From Mesorhizobium sp. Pch-S (lineage in GTDB: Bacteria; Pseudomonadota; Alphaproteobacteria; Rhizobiales; Rhizobiaceae): 64,000 nt of DNA. The notes below the pieces were generated by a model, which worked only from the letters and a program-made list of their open reading frames with translations, had not been told where the DNA came from and did not search any database. The translations under genes and the position numbers were made by a program. Within the stretch, counting starts at the first letter, position 1; each line of letters begins with the position of its first letter. The stretch lies in assembly GCF_004136315.1 (NCBI RefSeq), contig NZ_CP029562.1, forward strand, positions 3,805,501-3,869,500, given 5' to 3'. This document shows, piece after piece, positions 42,521-51,584 of this stretch.

Positions 42521-43074
42521 GATGTTCCTCCTACAATCCTGAGATGCCCGGGTCGGGACGAAGGGTTCTCTTCCATGTCACGCAGCGCCGCGCGGGCGCG
42601 TCCCAGCCTCGACATCAACGTTCCCACCGGAATGCCGAGCGCGTCGGCAGCTTCCTGATAGGAAAGGCCTTCGATCGCCACGAGGTGGATGGCGGCCCGT
42701 TGTTCCTCCGGCAATGCGAGGAAGTTCTCACGCACCTGGGCAAGACGAGCCGAATGTTCCTGCGGCGCTTCCATGGAGGTGTCGGCGAGCTGTGCCGCGG
42801 CATCCATTCGTCGCTGCTCGGCGCGCGCCGAGCGCCTGCGATCGATGAAGGTGTTGTGGAGGATCGAAAGCAGCCAGCCGCGCAGATTACCGCCGGAGCG
42901 GAAGCCCGAGCGGCGTTCATATGCGCGCACCAGCGCGTCGTGGACGAGGTCCTCTGCGTCCGCGTCGTTGCGCGTCAGCGACCGCGCGTAGCGACGCAGC
43001 GAGCCGAGCTGAGCGAACACGTCAAAGGATGACCGTCTGGTCTTCATGCGAGGTATACGGTGCCTGTCCGGCAT
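42517..43074 (-). CDS. ECF-family RNA polymerase sigma factor
   Basis: A 185-residue group-4 sigma factor: region 2 (about 20-95, RYARSLTRNDADAEDLVHDALVRAYERRSGFRSGGNLRGWLLSILHNTFIDRRRS) and region 4 (about 120-170, LPEEQRAAIHLVAIEGLSYQEAADALGIPVGTLMSRLGRARAAL). Start 43074 has GAGGG 5 nt upstream; ATG 43047 (MKTRRSS) is the alternative. It overlaps the anti-sigma gene by 4 bp. Regulon and inducing stress are unknown. Confidence 0.93.
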   Translation of the reverse strand: MPDRHRIPRMKTRRSSFDVFAQLGSLRRYARSLTRNDADAEDLVHDALVRAYERRSGFRSGGNLRGWLLSILHNTFIDRRRSARAEQRRMDAAAQLADTSMEAPQEHSARLAQVRENFLALPEEQRAAIHLVAIEGLSYQEAADALGIPVGTLMSRLGRARAALRDMEENPSSRPGHLRIVGGTS

Positions 43075-43108
43075 TTAATCCCTCGTGGCGTGAAAGAATC
43101 TTCGCACT

Positions 43109-43759
43109 TCATTGCAACTGACCGGCCCTTCGGCGTTGGGGTGTGATCTTTCGGAGGATCCAGGCGATCAATACGGCGCCCAAAAAGGTCACGCCCGTCA
43201 GGCCTATGCCCAGTCCGAGCCATTGGAATTCATTGAGTTCGCCAAACCGTGAAGCACCTTTTGCCGCCAGCCAGCCGGGTGCAAGCATAAGCGGCGCCCA
43301 GACCAGCGCCGACCCGATGTTTGCCAGCTGAAACCGCTTCTGATCCATCGCCATCATGCCTGCGACGAGCGGCACGGTTGAGCGAAGGGGACCGAAGAAG
43401 CGTCCGAAGAATATTGCTGCGAAGCCGTATCTCCTGAAGAACAGGCGCGCCTGCGCCACGCCGTTCCGGTATCGTTTGAGCGGCCATCGATGTACGATGC
43501 TCGGTCCCATCCCGCGACCCAGACCATACGAGACGATGTCGCCCAGGACCGCCCCGATGACTGCACCCAGGACCACGGGAACGGGATCGATCACACCTGC
43601 GCCCACAAGCCCTCCGATCAGCACCATGAGCGCTGTCGCAGGAATGAGAAGTCCGACAAGAACCAGGGATTCGCCGAAAGCGACAAGGCCGACTGTCACG
43701 CCCGCCCACATCTGATATTCGCGCAAGAAAGTCTCTGTCGTCTGAAGAATTCCATCCAT
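43109..43759 (-). CDS. DedA family membrane protein
   Basis: A 216-residue inner-membrane protein of the DedA/SNARE-associated family, whose members recycle undecaprenyl phosphate or phospholipids. It has the signatures GAVIGAVLGDIVSYGLGRGMG and FFRRYGFAAIFFGRFFGPLRSTVPLVAGMMAM (the F-x-R...G motif), with about five hydrophobic segments. It is upstream of the sigma/anti-sigma genes on the same strand (35 bp gap) and may share their transcript. Confidence 0.9.
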   Translation of the reverse strand: MDGILQTTETFLREYQMWAGVTVGLVAFGESLVLVGLLIPATALMVLIGGLVGAGVIDPVPVVLGAVIGAVLGDIVSYGLGRGMGPSIVHRWPLKRYRNGVAQARLFFRRYGFAAIFFGRFFGPLRSTVPLVAGMMAMDQKRFQLANIGSALVWAPLMLAPGWLAAKGASRFGELNEFQWLGLGIGLTGVTFLGAVLIAWILRKITPQRRRAGQLQ

Positions 43760-43977
43760 CGTCAGGCTCCAGCCTCGATTTCGTTTCGGGAAGGACAGTC
43801 GCCACCAGGGGTCCTGAACGCCATCGGTATGGCGAAGCTCCCAATTGCTGGAACCGCTCGCCTGCCATCACGCTGGGTGCTCAGACCGGGCCGGGCAAAC
43901 CGCTGAGGAAGATCGAGCAGATTCGCCCAAATGGCTTGCGCCATGCGGATAGCTGCAACGGCCCGATCTGGTATGGA

Positions 43978-44349
43978 TCAGGCTATCGGAGGCGCACAGG
44001 CATCATAGGCGCGAGCCAGATCGGTGGACGCACAGTGTCTTGTAGCCGTTGCGCCTGAGGCGATCGCCGTGGGCAGGACCGTAATGGGTAGCTCAGGCAG
44101 GATTCCGACCGCATCATGTCCGCTATCCTTCAGGTAGAGCGGACGATCGGCCTTCACCGTCGAGATGGCCATGCGTTTGTGGTTCGTCTGGCGTGCCAGA
44201 GCCAGTTCCGTATTCTTCGGCTGGGAGGAGCCCGAAGGCGACGAAGCGGAGAATGGCAATTGACCGAATGCAAAGATCGCAGCCAGGAGCAGCATCGCGG
44301 CCGACAGCAGTGTCAGGTTCGACTGTCTCACATGTCTACGGCGGGTCAT
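43978..44349 (-). CDS. Hypothetical membrane-anchored or exported protein
   Basis: A 123-residue frame with basic N-terminus (MTRRRHVRQSN), a hydrophobic segment (LTLLSAAMLLLAAIFAFGQL, about 12-31) and a polar remainder (KADRPLYLKDSGHDAVGILP, HCASTDLARAYDACAPP). No family recognised. The layout (signal/anchor then a short domain with two Cys) suggests export. Divergent from the diguanylate cyclase gene. The 218-bp gap to the DedA gene (43760-43977) shows no convincing gene. Confidence 0.5.
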   Translation of the reverse strand: MTRRRHVRQSNLTLLSAAMLLLAAIFAFGQLPFSASSPSGSSQPKNTELALARQTNHKRMAISTVKADRPLYLKDSGHDAVGILPELPITVLPTAIASGATATRHCASTDLARAYDACAPPIA

Positions 44350-44593
44350 GAAGCTCCGGTCGGTCGCAGGCTTGATCGGCCGGAGAGGTATATAATCATG
44401 TCCGCTCCCTATTCCCAGCGTTGTCGATCACATTGCGGCGCCAGCTGGTTACGGGTGTTGCGGCTTCTTGCGGAATACCTTAGATGGCCAGCCGGCAGCG
44501 GCATGTCTCGATGCAACGGCGCACCAGGCCGCAAGGCGCGGCCGGAAGCGTCATCAAGCATCGGGGCTTCATGCGCTTGGGGGTAATCGCAAC

Positions 44594-45856
44594 ATGTCCG
44601 GTTTCCTGGTTCTGCTGACGCAGGCCTCTGTCTATTTCGCGGCGATGGCGTTTGTTTTCCGCGTCAGGACAAGTCTCGGCATGGGCGTCTTTTTCTGCAC
44701 GCTCGGAGCGATGCATTTCCTGGAGACCTATCTCGCGGCGGTTTATTTCATCCAGCTGCCGTTCGGGCTGATCTCGCCCGGCTCGACCGTGATGTTTGCC
44801 GGCAAGCTCGCCTTCTTCCTGCTGCTCTACATCAAGGAAGATGCCGAGAGCATGCGGCAGCCCACCTACGGCCTGCTCATCGGCAATCTGCTGATGGTGG
44901 TGCTAGCCCTGCCGCTGAACTACTACAGCGATCCGGCGCAACTCGCCTGGCGCCAGCCGGAGATGGATTTTATCAACCAGATCGGTTTCCTGATGGTGTG
45001 GGGCACCGCGCTGCTTTTCATAGACCTGATCGGCATGGTGCTGCTCTTCGAGCGGCTCGGAACAATCGTCACAAACACCATTCTGGGCCGCATGTTCATC
45101 AGCCTGGCAATTGTGCTGAGCTTCGACCAGCTGTTTTTCTATCTCGGCCTTTATCTCGTAACCGGGGCTCCTTTGTCCGCCTTCTACGGTGGCTGGATCG
45201 CCAAGATCGGCTCAGCGCTGTTCTTCAGCGCGATGCTGGCGCTTTATCTGCGATTTGTCGAAAAGAGCCCGGTTCCGGTCGGCGTCAGACGCGCCACCGA
45301 CGTATTCGACAGGCTCACCTACAGGCACCGCTACGAGAAACTCGTCGGGCGGATCGGAAAAGACCCCCTGACAGGTCTCCAGGATCGTGGCCAGCTCGAC
45401 GAAAAAGGCCCGGCCATGCTGACGGAAGCGCTCAAGTCGGCACTTCCGCTGAGCCTGATGATGATCGACATCGATCATTTCAAAGCCGTCAATGACAACC
45501 ATGGACATGCCGAGGGCGACAGAATCCTGCAGGCCGTTGCGGACGCTCTTCTCAACGCCAAGCGGGAGGGTGATGAACTCTTTCGTTATGGCGGCGAAGA
45601 ATTCGCGCTGCTTTGTCCAGAGGCGTCGGCGGGAGCTTTCATGCTTGCCGAACGTATGAGGGCGGCAGTCGCCAATACACTCCATCCCGAACTGAACCGA
45701 TCGGTGACGGTCAGCATCGGCATCGCGACATGCCCGACGAATGCCACGGATTTTCGTGAGCTTCTGATGTTGGCCGATGCCGCGTTGTACGAGGCAAAGG
45801 CGCAAGGCAGGGACCGGGTGTCCATTTCGACCGCGACCGCGGCCGGATACCGGTAA
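44594..45856 (+). CDS. Membrane-bound GGDEF diguanylate cyclase
   Basis: Makes cyclic di-GMP. The 420-residue protein has six or seven membrane segments (about 1-225) and a C-terminal GGDEF domain (about 255-412) with DPLTGLQDRG, IDIDHFKAVND, YGGEEF active site and the inhibitory RxxD site (REGD) five residues before it, as in PleD. The start at 44594 (MSGFLVLLTQASVYF) places the first membrane segment at the N-terminus; the frame to 44468 adds unsupported sequence. The signal sensed in the membrane part is not known. Confidence 0.92.
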   Translation: MSGFLVLLTQASVYFAAMAFVFRVRTSLGMGVFFCTLGAMHFLETYLAAVYFIQLPFGLISPGSTVMFAGKLAFFLLLYIKEDAESMRQPTYGLLIGNLLMVVLALPLNYYSDPAQLAWRQPEMDFINQIGFLMVWGTALLFIDLIGMVLLFERLGTIVTNTILGRMFISLAIVLSFDQLFFYLGLYLVTGAPLSAFYGGWIAKIGSALFFSAMLALYLRFVEKSPVPVGVRRATDVFDRLTYRHRYEKLVGRIGKDPLTGLQDRGQLDEKGPAMLTEALKSALPLSLMMIDIDHFKAVNDNHGHAEGDRILQAVADALLNAKREGDELFRYGGEEFALLCPEASAGAFMLAERMRAAVANTLHPELNRSVTVSIGIATCPTNATDFRELLMLADAALYEAKAQGRDRVSISTATAAGYR

Positions 45857-45909
45857 CAGGAGCGTTCAGCAGCCTGAAACGGTCCCAACCGGCGCTGATG
45901 CCGCGGGCG

Positions 45910-46593
45910 CTACCAGCTTACCGGCCGGCCATCGAATGCCAGAAAGGCCCCGCTGCGTTCCGGTTTTGCCGCAGCAATGATCGATCGCAACGCTTTTGCG
46001 CTTTCTTCCGCAGGCAGGACGGCTTGCACGCCACCCATGTCAGTCTTCACCCATCCAGGATGCAGCGACAGTACGGTGATGCCGTCGGGCTGCAAATCCC
46101 GCGCAAGCTGGACGGTTGCCATGTTGAGCGCGGCCTTGGAACAGCGATAGGCGTAGTCGTCATCATCGTCGTCGAGCAGGCCTTCTGCCATCGAGCCGGC
46201 ACGCGAGCCGATGTTGGCGACGACCGAATCGCCGCCAAGGCGGAGATTCGCCCGCAAGGCCCGCGTCAACAGGACCGGGCCAAGCGTGTTGATGCGCAGC
46301 ACATCGAGGAATTCGTCCGGTTGCAGGTGATCCAGACCGGGGAGTGGGCTGCGCACGCCCGCGTTGTTGACGAGCACGTCCAGTGGCCGGCCGACGAGCC
46401 GAACTGCCAGCGCAGAGATCGATGCCGGATCGGCGACATCGAGCGGCTGGTAGTCGATGCCAGCTTCAAAGCTGTCGGCCGACCGGCTGCGGCCGCAGGC
46501 GATGACCTGCCAGCCGCTGGCCGCATATTGCCGCGCCAGTTCGCGTCCAAGTCCGCGCGCCGCACCGGTGACAAGGACGGTCTTAGCCGCCAA
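45910..46593 (-). CDS. SDR family oxidoreductase in the LacI/GH1 operon
   Basis: Short-chain dehydrogenase of about 227 residues with TGAARGLGRELA cofactor motif, NNAG in VLVNNAGVRSP, NIGSRAGSM with the catalytic Ser and YRCSKAALN Tyr/Lys. TTG 46593 with GGAGCG upstream begins just before the cofactor motif (AAKTVLVTGAARG); ATG 46644 would add 17 basic residues and a longer overlap. It overlaps the GH1 gene end, so it is the last gene of the operon. It may oxidise or reduce the sugar or aglycone released by the glucosidase; that is inference. Confidence 0.8.
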   Translation of the reverse strand: MAAKTVLVTGAARGLGRELARQYAASGWQVIACGRSRSADSFEAGIDYQPLDVADPASISALAVRLVGRPLDVLVNNAGVRSPLPGLDHLQPDEFLDVLRINTLGPVLLTRALRANLRLGGDSVVANIGSRAGSMAEGLLDDDDDDYAYRCSKAALNMATVQLARDLQPDGITVLSLHPGWVKTDMGGVQAVLPAEESAKALRSIIAAAKPERSGAFLAFDGRPVSW

Positions 46594-47995
46594 TTGCGGC
46601 GCTCCGCGGCTTGGCTGCCGCTTCCTGGCGCGCGATCGCTGCATAGATCTTCCCGGAATACTTCACCGTGCGCTGCTGTGTCTCGTAGTCGACATGGGTG
46701 ATGCCGAACGGCGTGGTATAACCATACGCCCATTCGAAATTGTCTATCAGCGTCCAGGCGAAATAGCCGCGTACAGGCACGCCTTCGTCCGCAGCCTTCG
46801 CTACCTGTTCCAGATGTTCGACATAATAAGCGGCGCGCAACTCGTCCCAGACATGGCCGTCCGCGCCGACCGTTTCCGGCCGCGTGGCCACGCCGTTCTC
46901 GGAAATGTAGATCTCTTTCGGAGCATAGTTGTCGTTCACATAGCGCAGCACGTCATACATGCAGCGCGGCCATATCTCGTAGCCGACGGCGGAGTAGAGG
47001 CCGTCCGGCTGGACGCGCCGATAGTTCAGCGGCGCCAGTTCCGTGCCTTCGGCGATGACCGAGCGGCGGTAGATGTTGACGCCGAGATAATCGATGGGCG
47101 CTGCGATGACGGCGTTGTCGTCGGCATGGATCTCGGGAAGCAGATCGCCATAGAGCTCCAGCATGTCCCGAGGGTAGCTGCCCTTGAAGACGGCATCGAG
47201 GAACCAGCGGTTCTGCGCTCCATCGAAGCGTCGCGCAGCGGCGACATCGCGGGGGTCGCCGCTGGCGGGTTCAGCCACATTGAGGTCGAAGACGATGCCG
47301 ACGGAGGCGTCCGGCACCTCGGCACGAATGATCGGCACCGCCTTGCCATGGCCGAGCAGAGCGTGATGGCTCGCGGTCACGCCGCCTTTGGTGCCATCGC
47401 GCAGGCCCGGCGCATCTTCGCCCGAGGCATGGCCGGACCAGCAGAAGGTCCACGGTTCGTTGAGGGTCGTCCACTTCTTGACGCGATCGCCGAAGCTGCG
47501 CGCAGCGAGTGCGGTATAGTCGGCCAGCGCGTCGGCAGTGGCGCGGTTGTACCAGCCACCCTGGTCCTGCAATGCCTGCGGCAGGTCCCAGTGGTAGAGG
47601 GTCGCATAAGGTTCGATGCCGGCTGCCAGGAGATCGTCGATCAGCCGGTCGTAGAAGGCCACTCCCTTGGTGTTGACGGTGCCGCGTCCTTCGGGCAGCA
47701 GCCGTGTCCAGGCAAAAGAGAAACGGTAGGCGTCAAGTCCGAGCGTTTTCAAGACGGCGATATCGTCTCTCCAGCGGTGGTAGCTGTCGCAGGCAACGTC
47801 GCCGCTGGAGCCATCGATGATGACGCCGGGTACCTTGCAGAAGCGGTCCCAGATGCTCTCGCCCTTGCCGTCGGTCGTCGGTGCACCTTCGATCTGGTAA
47901 GCGGCCGTGGCGGCGCCGAAGACAAAACCCTGCGGCAAGACGAGCGATGCCGCCCGGGCGTCCAGGATGCGCCTTTTATCGATGCTTGATGTCAT
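46583..47995 (-). CDS. GH1 family beta-glucosidase
   Basis: Retaining beta-glycosidase of 470 residues. Acid/base Glu180 in TTLNEPWTF and nucleophile Glu366 in IYISENGVA are both present, with the N-terminal FVFGAATAAYQIEGA and the aglycone/sugar-binding FAWTLIDNFEWAYGY. No signal peptide, so it acts in the cytoplasm on glucosides brought in by a transporter. It overlaps the upstream permease gene by 20 bp and the downstream SDR gene by 11 bp, placing it firmly in the LacI-controlled operon. Confidence 0.95.
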   Translation of the reverse strand: MTSSIDKRRILDARAASLVLPQGFVFGAATAAYQIEGAPTTDGKGESIWDRFCKVPGVIIDGSSGDVACDSYHRWRDDIAVLKTLGLDAYRFSFAWTRLLPEGRGTVNTKGVAFYDRLIDDLLAAGIEPYATLYHWDLPQALQDQGGWYNRATADALADYTALAARSFGDRVKKWTTLNEPWTFCWSGHASGEDAPGLRDGTKGGVTASHHALLGHGKAVPIIRAEVPDASVGIVFDLNVAEPASGDPRDVAAARRFDGAQNRWFLDAVFKGSYPRDMLELYGDLLPEIHADDNAVIAAPIDYLGVNIYRRSVIAEGTELAPLNYRRVQPDGLYSAVGYEIWPRCMYDVLRYVNDNYAPKEIYISENGVATRPETVGADGHVWDELRAAYYVEHLEQVAKAADEGVPVRGYFAWTLIDNFEWAYGYTTPFGITHVDYETQQRTVKYSGKIYAAIARQEAAAKPRSAAIGG

Positions 47996-49616
47996 ATTTT
48001 CTCTCGACTGTGCTGACCAGGCTGGCCGCCGCCAGCGTCAGCAGGATGTAGAAGATGGCGGCGGAGTTGTAGGGCGCGAACGGCAGGAAGCTCGCCGACT
48101 GGAATTCCCGCATGCGCTGGGTGATGTCGCGGATGGACAGGATCGACAGCAGCGACGTGTCCTTGAGGATGGCGATCAGTTCATTGCCGAGCGGCGGGAT
48201 GATGATGCGGAAGGCCTGCGGCAGGATGACGAGACGCGCCGTCTGCCAGCTGTTGAGGCCAAGGCTGCGTGCCGCCTCGATCTGGCCGCGCGGAATGGCG
48301 TTGATGCCGGAGCGGAAGATCTCGGCCAGATAGGCGGAGTAGGCCAATGCCATGGCGGCGATGCCGCGCGCGAGATTGGGTGGGTCAAACACCCCTTGGG
48401 TGGCATCTTTCAGCGCGCCGGCCAGCGGCAGGCCGACATAGAGCACGATCACCAGCATGGGGATGCCGCGGATCGTGTCGACGATGAATTCGGAACCGAT
48501 CGAAAGCGGGTGGCGGCGATGGATGTGGCCGCCGAAGGTGAGCAGGCCGGTGATGATGGCGAGCACCGCAAGGGTAATGCCGGAGGCCTTGTCGGAATCC
48601 TTGAGGGCGGCGGTGCGCCACAGTATCGGCAGGTCGGCAGGTGCTGCTGCCACGGGCAGCAATGCTGCGCTGACATCAGCCTTCTTTTCGAGTGCGGCTA
48701 TGGCCTCCATCGGCCCCTTGAATGTGCGCAAAGGCACCTCGTCGCCCGGCGCGCCGGGAAACTGGCCGTAGCGAACGGCGCCGATCGTGCCCGACGGGGT
48801 GCCGGACACAATGCCGACCTTGCCGTCCAGCTTGCCGACCAGAACATAGTCGACGCTCGGCTGCAGCAGGAACCATGCCGCTGTGCAAGCAAACAGTGCG
48901 GTGAGCGCAACGAAGACGAAATTTGCGCGCCGGCTGTAGTCGAGCTTGAGCAGGCCAACCCAGACCAGGCCGAGCAGCGCCGCCAGGATGTAGGCGGCGA
49001 CCGCGGCCCGAATGGTCGTGGCAACACCGGCGGCGAAGGCCATGGGCGCCAGGAAGAGGATGACGACGAGGCCGATGCCATTGAGCGCAAGCAGCGTCGT
49101 CCGGCCGGAATTCTTTGCACGGACCGTTTGTCCGCTGAAAAGGAAAAGCACGAGTGCGGCGATCGTGATCGCCAGATAGGCCCAGAAAAGCACTGATGCA
49201 TAGCCTTGCACCATCGCGTCAGCAGCGTCGGTGAGGCGGCGTGGGGTCACACCCTGCACCACCAGTTTCGAGGTGAACGGGTCGACTGCATTGGCGACGA
49301 CGGAAGTCACGTAAGGACGGACGATCCCCGTTGTGGCAGCCGCGAGAGCAGCGAGCAGATTCAGTGCAGCGCACGCCCTGGCAAGATGCGGTTTTGGTGC
49401 CGTTGTGCGCGAAAACAGGACGCTTCCAACACCCGCTGCAAAAGCCACGACCAGCAGCAGGAAGCCTGGAATGAAGGCCGAGGAGCCATGCTCGACGCCG
49501 ACGATGGCGCGCAAGGAGCGCTGGTAGTCTGGCGAGCTCGCAAACAGGTAGACGATGAAGGGCAGGGCGGCTGCGATGATCAGGTTGCTGGGTCGCAGGC
49601 GCATGAGGTAGCGCAT
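47976..49616 (-). CDS. Polar amino acid-type ABC permease with unusual N-terminal extension
   Basis: A 546-residue inner-membrane protein. The last 200 residues are a standard HisM-type permease (FIVDTIRGIPMLVIVLYV, then EAARSLGLNSWQTARLVILPQAFRIIIPPLGNE with the EAA loop). Before it lie about seven more membrane segments (roughly 12-28, 46-66, 80-100, 142-162, 173-196, 202-222, 232-252) and a non-membrane stretch (about 255-325: KVGIVSGTPSGTIG, TFKGPMEAIAALEKKADVSAALLP) that looks like part of a periplasmic binding-protein fold. Ordinary permeases of this type have about 220-400 residues. No ATPase gene accompanies it. Confidence 0.82.
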   Translation of the reverse strand: MRYLMRLRPSNLIIAAALPFIVYLFASSPDYQRSLRAIVGVEHGSSAFIPGFLLLVVAFAAGVGSVLFSRTTAPKPHLARACAALNLLAALAAATTGIVRPYVTSVVANAVDPFTSKLVVQGVTPRRLTDAADAMVQGYASVLFWAYLAITIAALVLFLFSGQTVRAKNSGRTTLLALNGIGLVVILFLAPMAFAAGVATTIRAAVAAYILAALLGLVWVGLLKLDYSRRANFVFVALTALFACTAAWFLLQPSVDYVLVGKLDGKVGIVSGTPSGTIGAVRYGQFPGAPGDEVPLRTFKGPMEAIAALEKKADVSAALLPVAAAPADLPILWRTAALKDSDKASGITLAVLAIITGLLTFGGHIHRRHPLSIGSEFIVDTIRGIPMLVIVLYVGLPLAGALKDATQGVFDPPNLARGIAAMALAYSAYLAEIFRSGINAIPRGQIEAARSLGLNSWQTARLVILPQAFRIIIPPLGNELIAILKDTSLLSILSIRDITQRMREFQSASFLPFAPYNSAAIFYILLTLAAASLVSTVERKYDIKHR

Positions 49617-49686
49617 CTCTATCCACCCTCCTTCGGAAAAAGGCTCCGGCGCGGCGTCCCGCCGGAGCTCGTGTCAAACGAAGCCG

Positions 49687-50433
49687 CTACTTGGTGCCCC
49701 AGTACTTGGCGATCAGCGTGTCCAGCGTGCCGTCCGCCTTGATCGCTGCGATGCCTTCGTTGAACGCGGCGATATTCTCGTCGCCCTTGCGAAAGACGAG
49801 GCCGAGCGGATCGGATTGCAGGTTGCGGATGGGTACCACCAGTTCGCCGGCAAACTCCTTCTCGTAGGCAGCAGCGTTGGCACCGTTGATGACGACGCCA
49901 TCGACATCCTTGTTCTTGAGCGCGATGAGGGAGGCCGCGAAACTGTCATAGGCCGTGACATTGTCCTTGCCGGCGACGCTTTCGGCCACTTGGGCGTCGG
50001 TTGTGTTGGCCTGCGCGGAGAGTTTCTTGCCTTTTGTCTTGAAGTCTTCGGCGGTCAGCCCTTCATCCTCGACACGCATCAGGATCGCCTGGCTGTTGAC
50101 GATGTAGGGCTCGGAGAAATCCATCGCCTTCTTGCGTTCGTCGGTGATGGAGACGCCGGACGCGACGAGATCGAAATTGCCCTGGTCGAGCGCGGCGAAG
50201 ATGCCGTCCCAGCCTGTGGTGACGAACTCCGCCTTGCAGTTGATCTTGGCGCAGATGGCGTTGACGACGTCGACATCGAAGCCGACGATCTGGCCGGTCG
50301 CCGTGTCGACGCTCTCCATCGGTGGGGAGGTGGTGTCGGACCCCACCTTCAGCAATTTGCCGCCGAGATCGGCTGCATGTGCCGCGCCGGACATCAGCAG
50401 CGCCATGACAAGTCCCGTCAGAATTCTCTTCAT
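49687..50433 (-). CDS. Family 3 periplasmic substrate-binding protein
   Basis: A 248-residue SBP_bac_3 protein with signal peptide MKRILTGLVMALLMSGAAHA. Conserved parts: PPMESVDTATGQIVGFDVDVVNAI, TGWDGIFAALDQGNFDLVASGVSITDERKKAMDFSEPY and AYDSFAASLIALKNKDVDGVVING. This family usually delivers polar amino acids, opines or amino sugars to an ABC permease, here encoded 70 bp downstream. The real ligand is unknown; the glucosidase in the operon hints at a glycosylated compound. Confidence 0.92.
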   Translation of the reverse strand: MKRILTGLVMALLMSGAAHAADLGGKLLKVGSDTTSPPMESVDTATGQIVGFDVDVVNAICAKINCKAEFVTTGWDGIFAALDQGNFDLVASGVSITDERKKAMDFSEPYIVNSQAILMRVEDEGLTAEDFKTKGKKLSAQANTTDAQVAESVAGKDNVTAYDSFAASLIALKNKDVDGVVINGANAAAYEKEFAGELVVPIRNLQSDPLGLVFRKGDENIAAFNEGIAAIKADGTLDTLIAKYWGTK

Positions 50434-50472
50434 GCTCTTTCCTCCCGTTTTTTTGAGCTTTGATTGATCGGA

Positions 50473-51543
50473 TCAGGTGTGGCCGATGCGGCCGCCCAGA
50501 TTGTCGGGCTGCCGGCCGATCAGTTCTGGCCGGAAGACCTCGGCGAGCTTCGCCGCGCCTTCGTCCACCATGCGCAGCAGCAGGAATTCGCCGAGCCGGC
50601 GTCCGAGCACTTCGATCGGCTGGTAGAGGGTGGTGATCGGCGGGCTGAAATAGGCGCTGACGTTGATGTCGTCATAGGCGATGACGTCGACATTCTCCCC
50701 GACGCGAAGACCGAGGCTGCCCAGTGCCGAAAGCACGCCCAAGGTGGTGGCTTCGTTCACGCATACCAGTGCCGTTGGCGGCGACGGCTGCTTGAAGAGG
50801 CTCAATGTCGTGTCGCGACCGAAACGCGCGGTGAGGTCGCCACCGTTTACGAGATCGAGCGAGGGCTGAAGTCCGGCTTCCTCGAAAGCACGGCTGAAGC
50901 CGTCGATCCTGTCCAACGCATAGGACAGGCGTGGCTGGGCATTGATGAGCGCGATGCGCCGGTGCCCGCCGGCAATCAGCCGGGCCGTTGCGGCATACGC
51001 GGCCCATTCGTTGTCGACGTCGACATGGGCATAAGCAAGCGACTGTCGGCAACGGCCAAGCGATACGAAGGGGAAGCCGGCCTCGACCAGCATCGCGATA
51101 CGTGGGTCGTTTGCCAGAACTCCGGAGAAGATCATTCCGTCGGCAAGTCGCTGCTCGGCGATGCGACGCGCGACGGTACAGGCGTCGTCGAAGCTGCGGT
51201 AGCCATAGACGGAAAGCTGGTAGTCGCTGCCGTCCAGAACCTGTGAAATGCCGCTGAGGATCTGCGTGTATTCGACGCCGTCCCACTCATAACCGGCGGC
51301 CGAGGTGATCGGCATCAGCACCGCAGCCTGGTAGGTCTTGCCTGTGCGCAGCGCCATACCGCGAGCGTTGGCCTGATAGCCGAGTTCTCGGGCGGCGGCG
51401 AGGATCTCCTCGCGGGTGGCGTCGGTGACGACCGGCGAGCCGCGCAAGGCTTTCGATATGGTGCCGATCGAATAGCCGGTGTGCGCGGCCAGCGTCTTGA
51501 TGGTCGGCAAGGTGCTGTCCGGTGCAGGCTTGGCTTTGGCCAT
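50473..51543 (-). CDS. LacI family transcriptional regulator
   Basis: A 356-residue repressor-type regulator: LacI HTH (about 12-60, PTIKTLAAHTGYSIGTISKALRGSPVVTDATREEI) and a periplasmic-binding-like effector domain (about 70-345). GGAGAAGACGGCGATC precedes the ATG. It is the first gene of the operon that goes on to the binding protein (39 bp downstream), permease, GH1 glucosidase and SDR. A palindromic operator just upstream (51606-51623) suggests control of its own operon, with a sugar-like inducer. Confidence 0.93.
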   Translation of the reverse strand: MAKAKPAPDSTLPTIKTLAAHTGYSIGTISKALRGSPVVTDATREEILAAARELGYQANARGMALRTGKTYQAAVLMPITSAAGYEWDGVEYTQILSGISQVLDGSDYQLSVYGYRSFDDACTVARRIAEQRLADGMIFSGVLANDPRIAMLVEAGFPFVSLGRCRQSLAYAHVDVDNEWAAYAATARLIAGGHRRIALINAQPRLSYALDRIDGFSRAFEEAGLQPSLDLVNGGDLTARFGRDTTLSLFKQPSPPTALVCVNEATTLGVLSALGSLGLRVGENVDVIAYDDINVSAYFSPPITTLYQPIEVLGRRLGEFLLLRMVDEGAAKLAEVFRPELIGRQPDNLGGRIGHT

Positions 51544-51584
51544 GATCGCCGTCTTCTCCTCTCCTTTTTAGAACGCTATCAAGC

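Noticed and set aside
43762..43944. 60-codon minus-strand frame between DedA and the hypothetical gene
   Set aside because: No ribosome site, no family and no hydrophobic or structured pattern; probably chance.
46457..47989. 510-codon plus-strand frame opposite the GH1 glucosidase
   Set aside because: Antisense to a gene with both catalytic Glu residues in place; no recognisable domain in the shadow frame.
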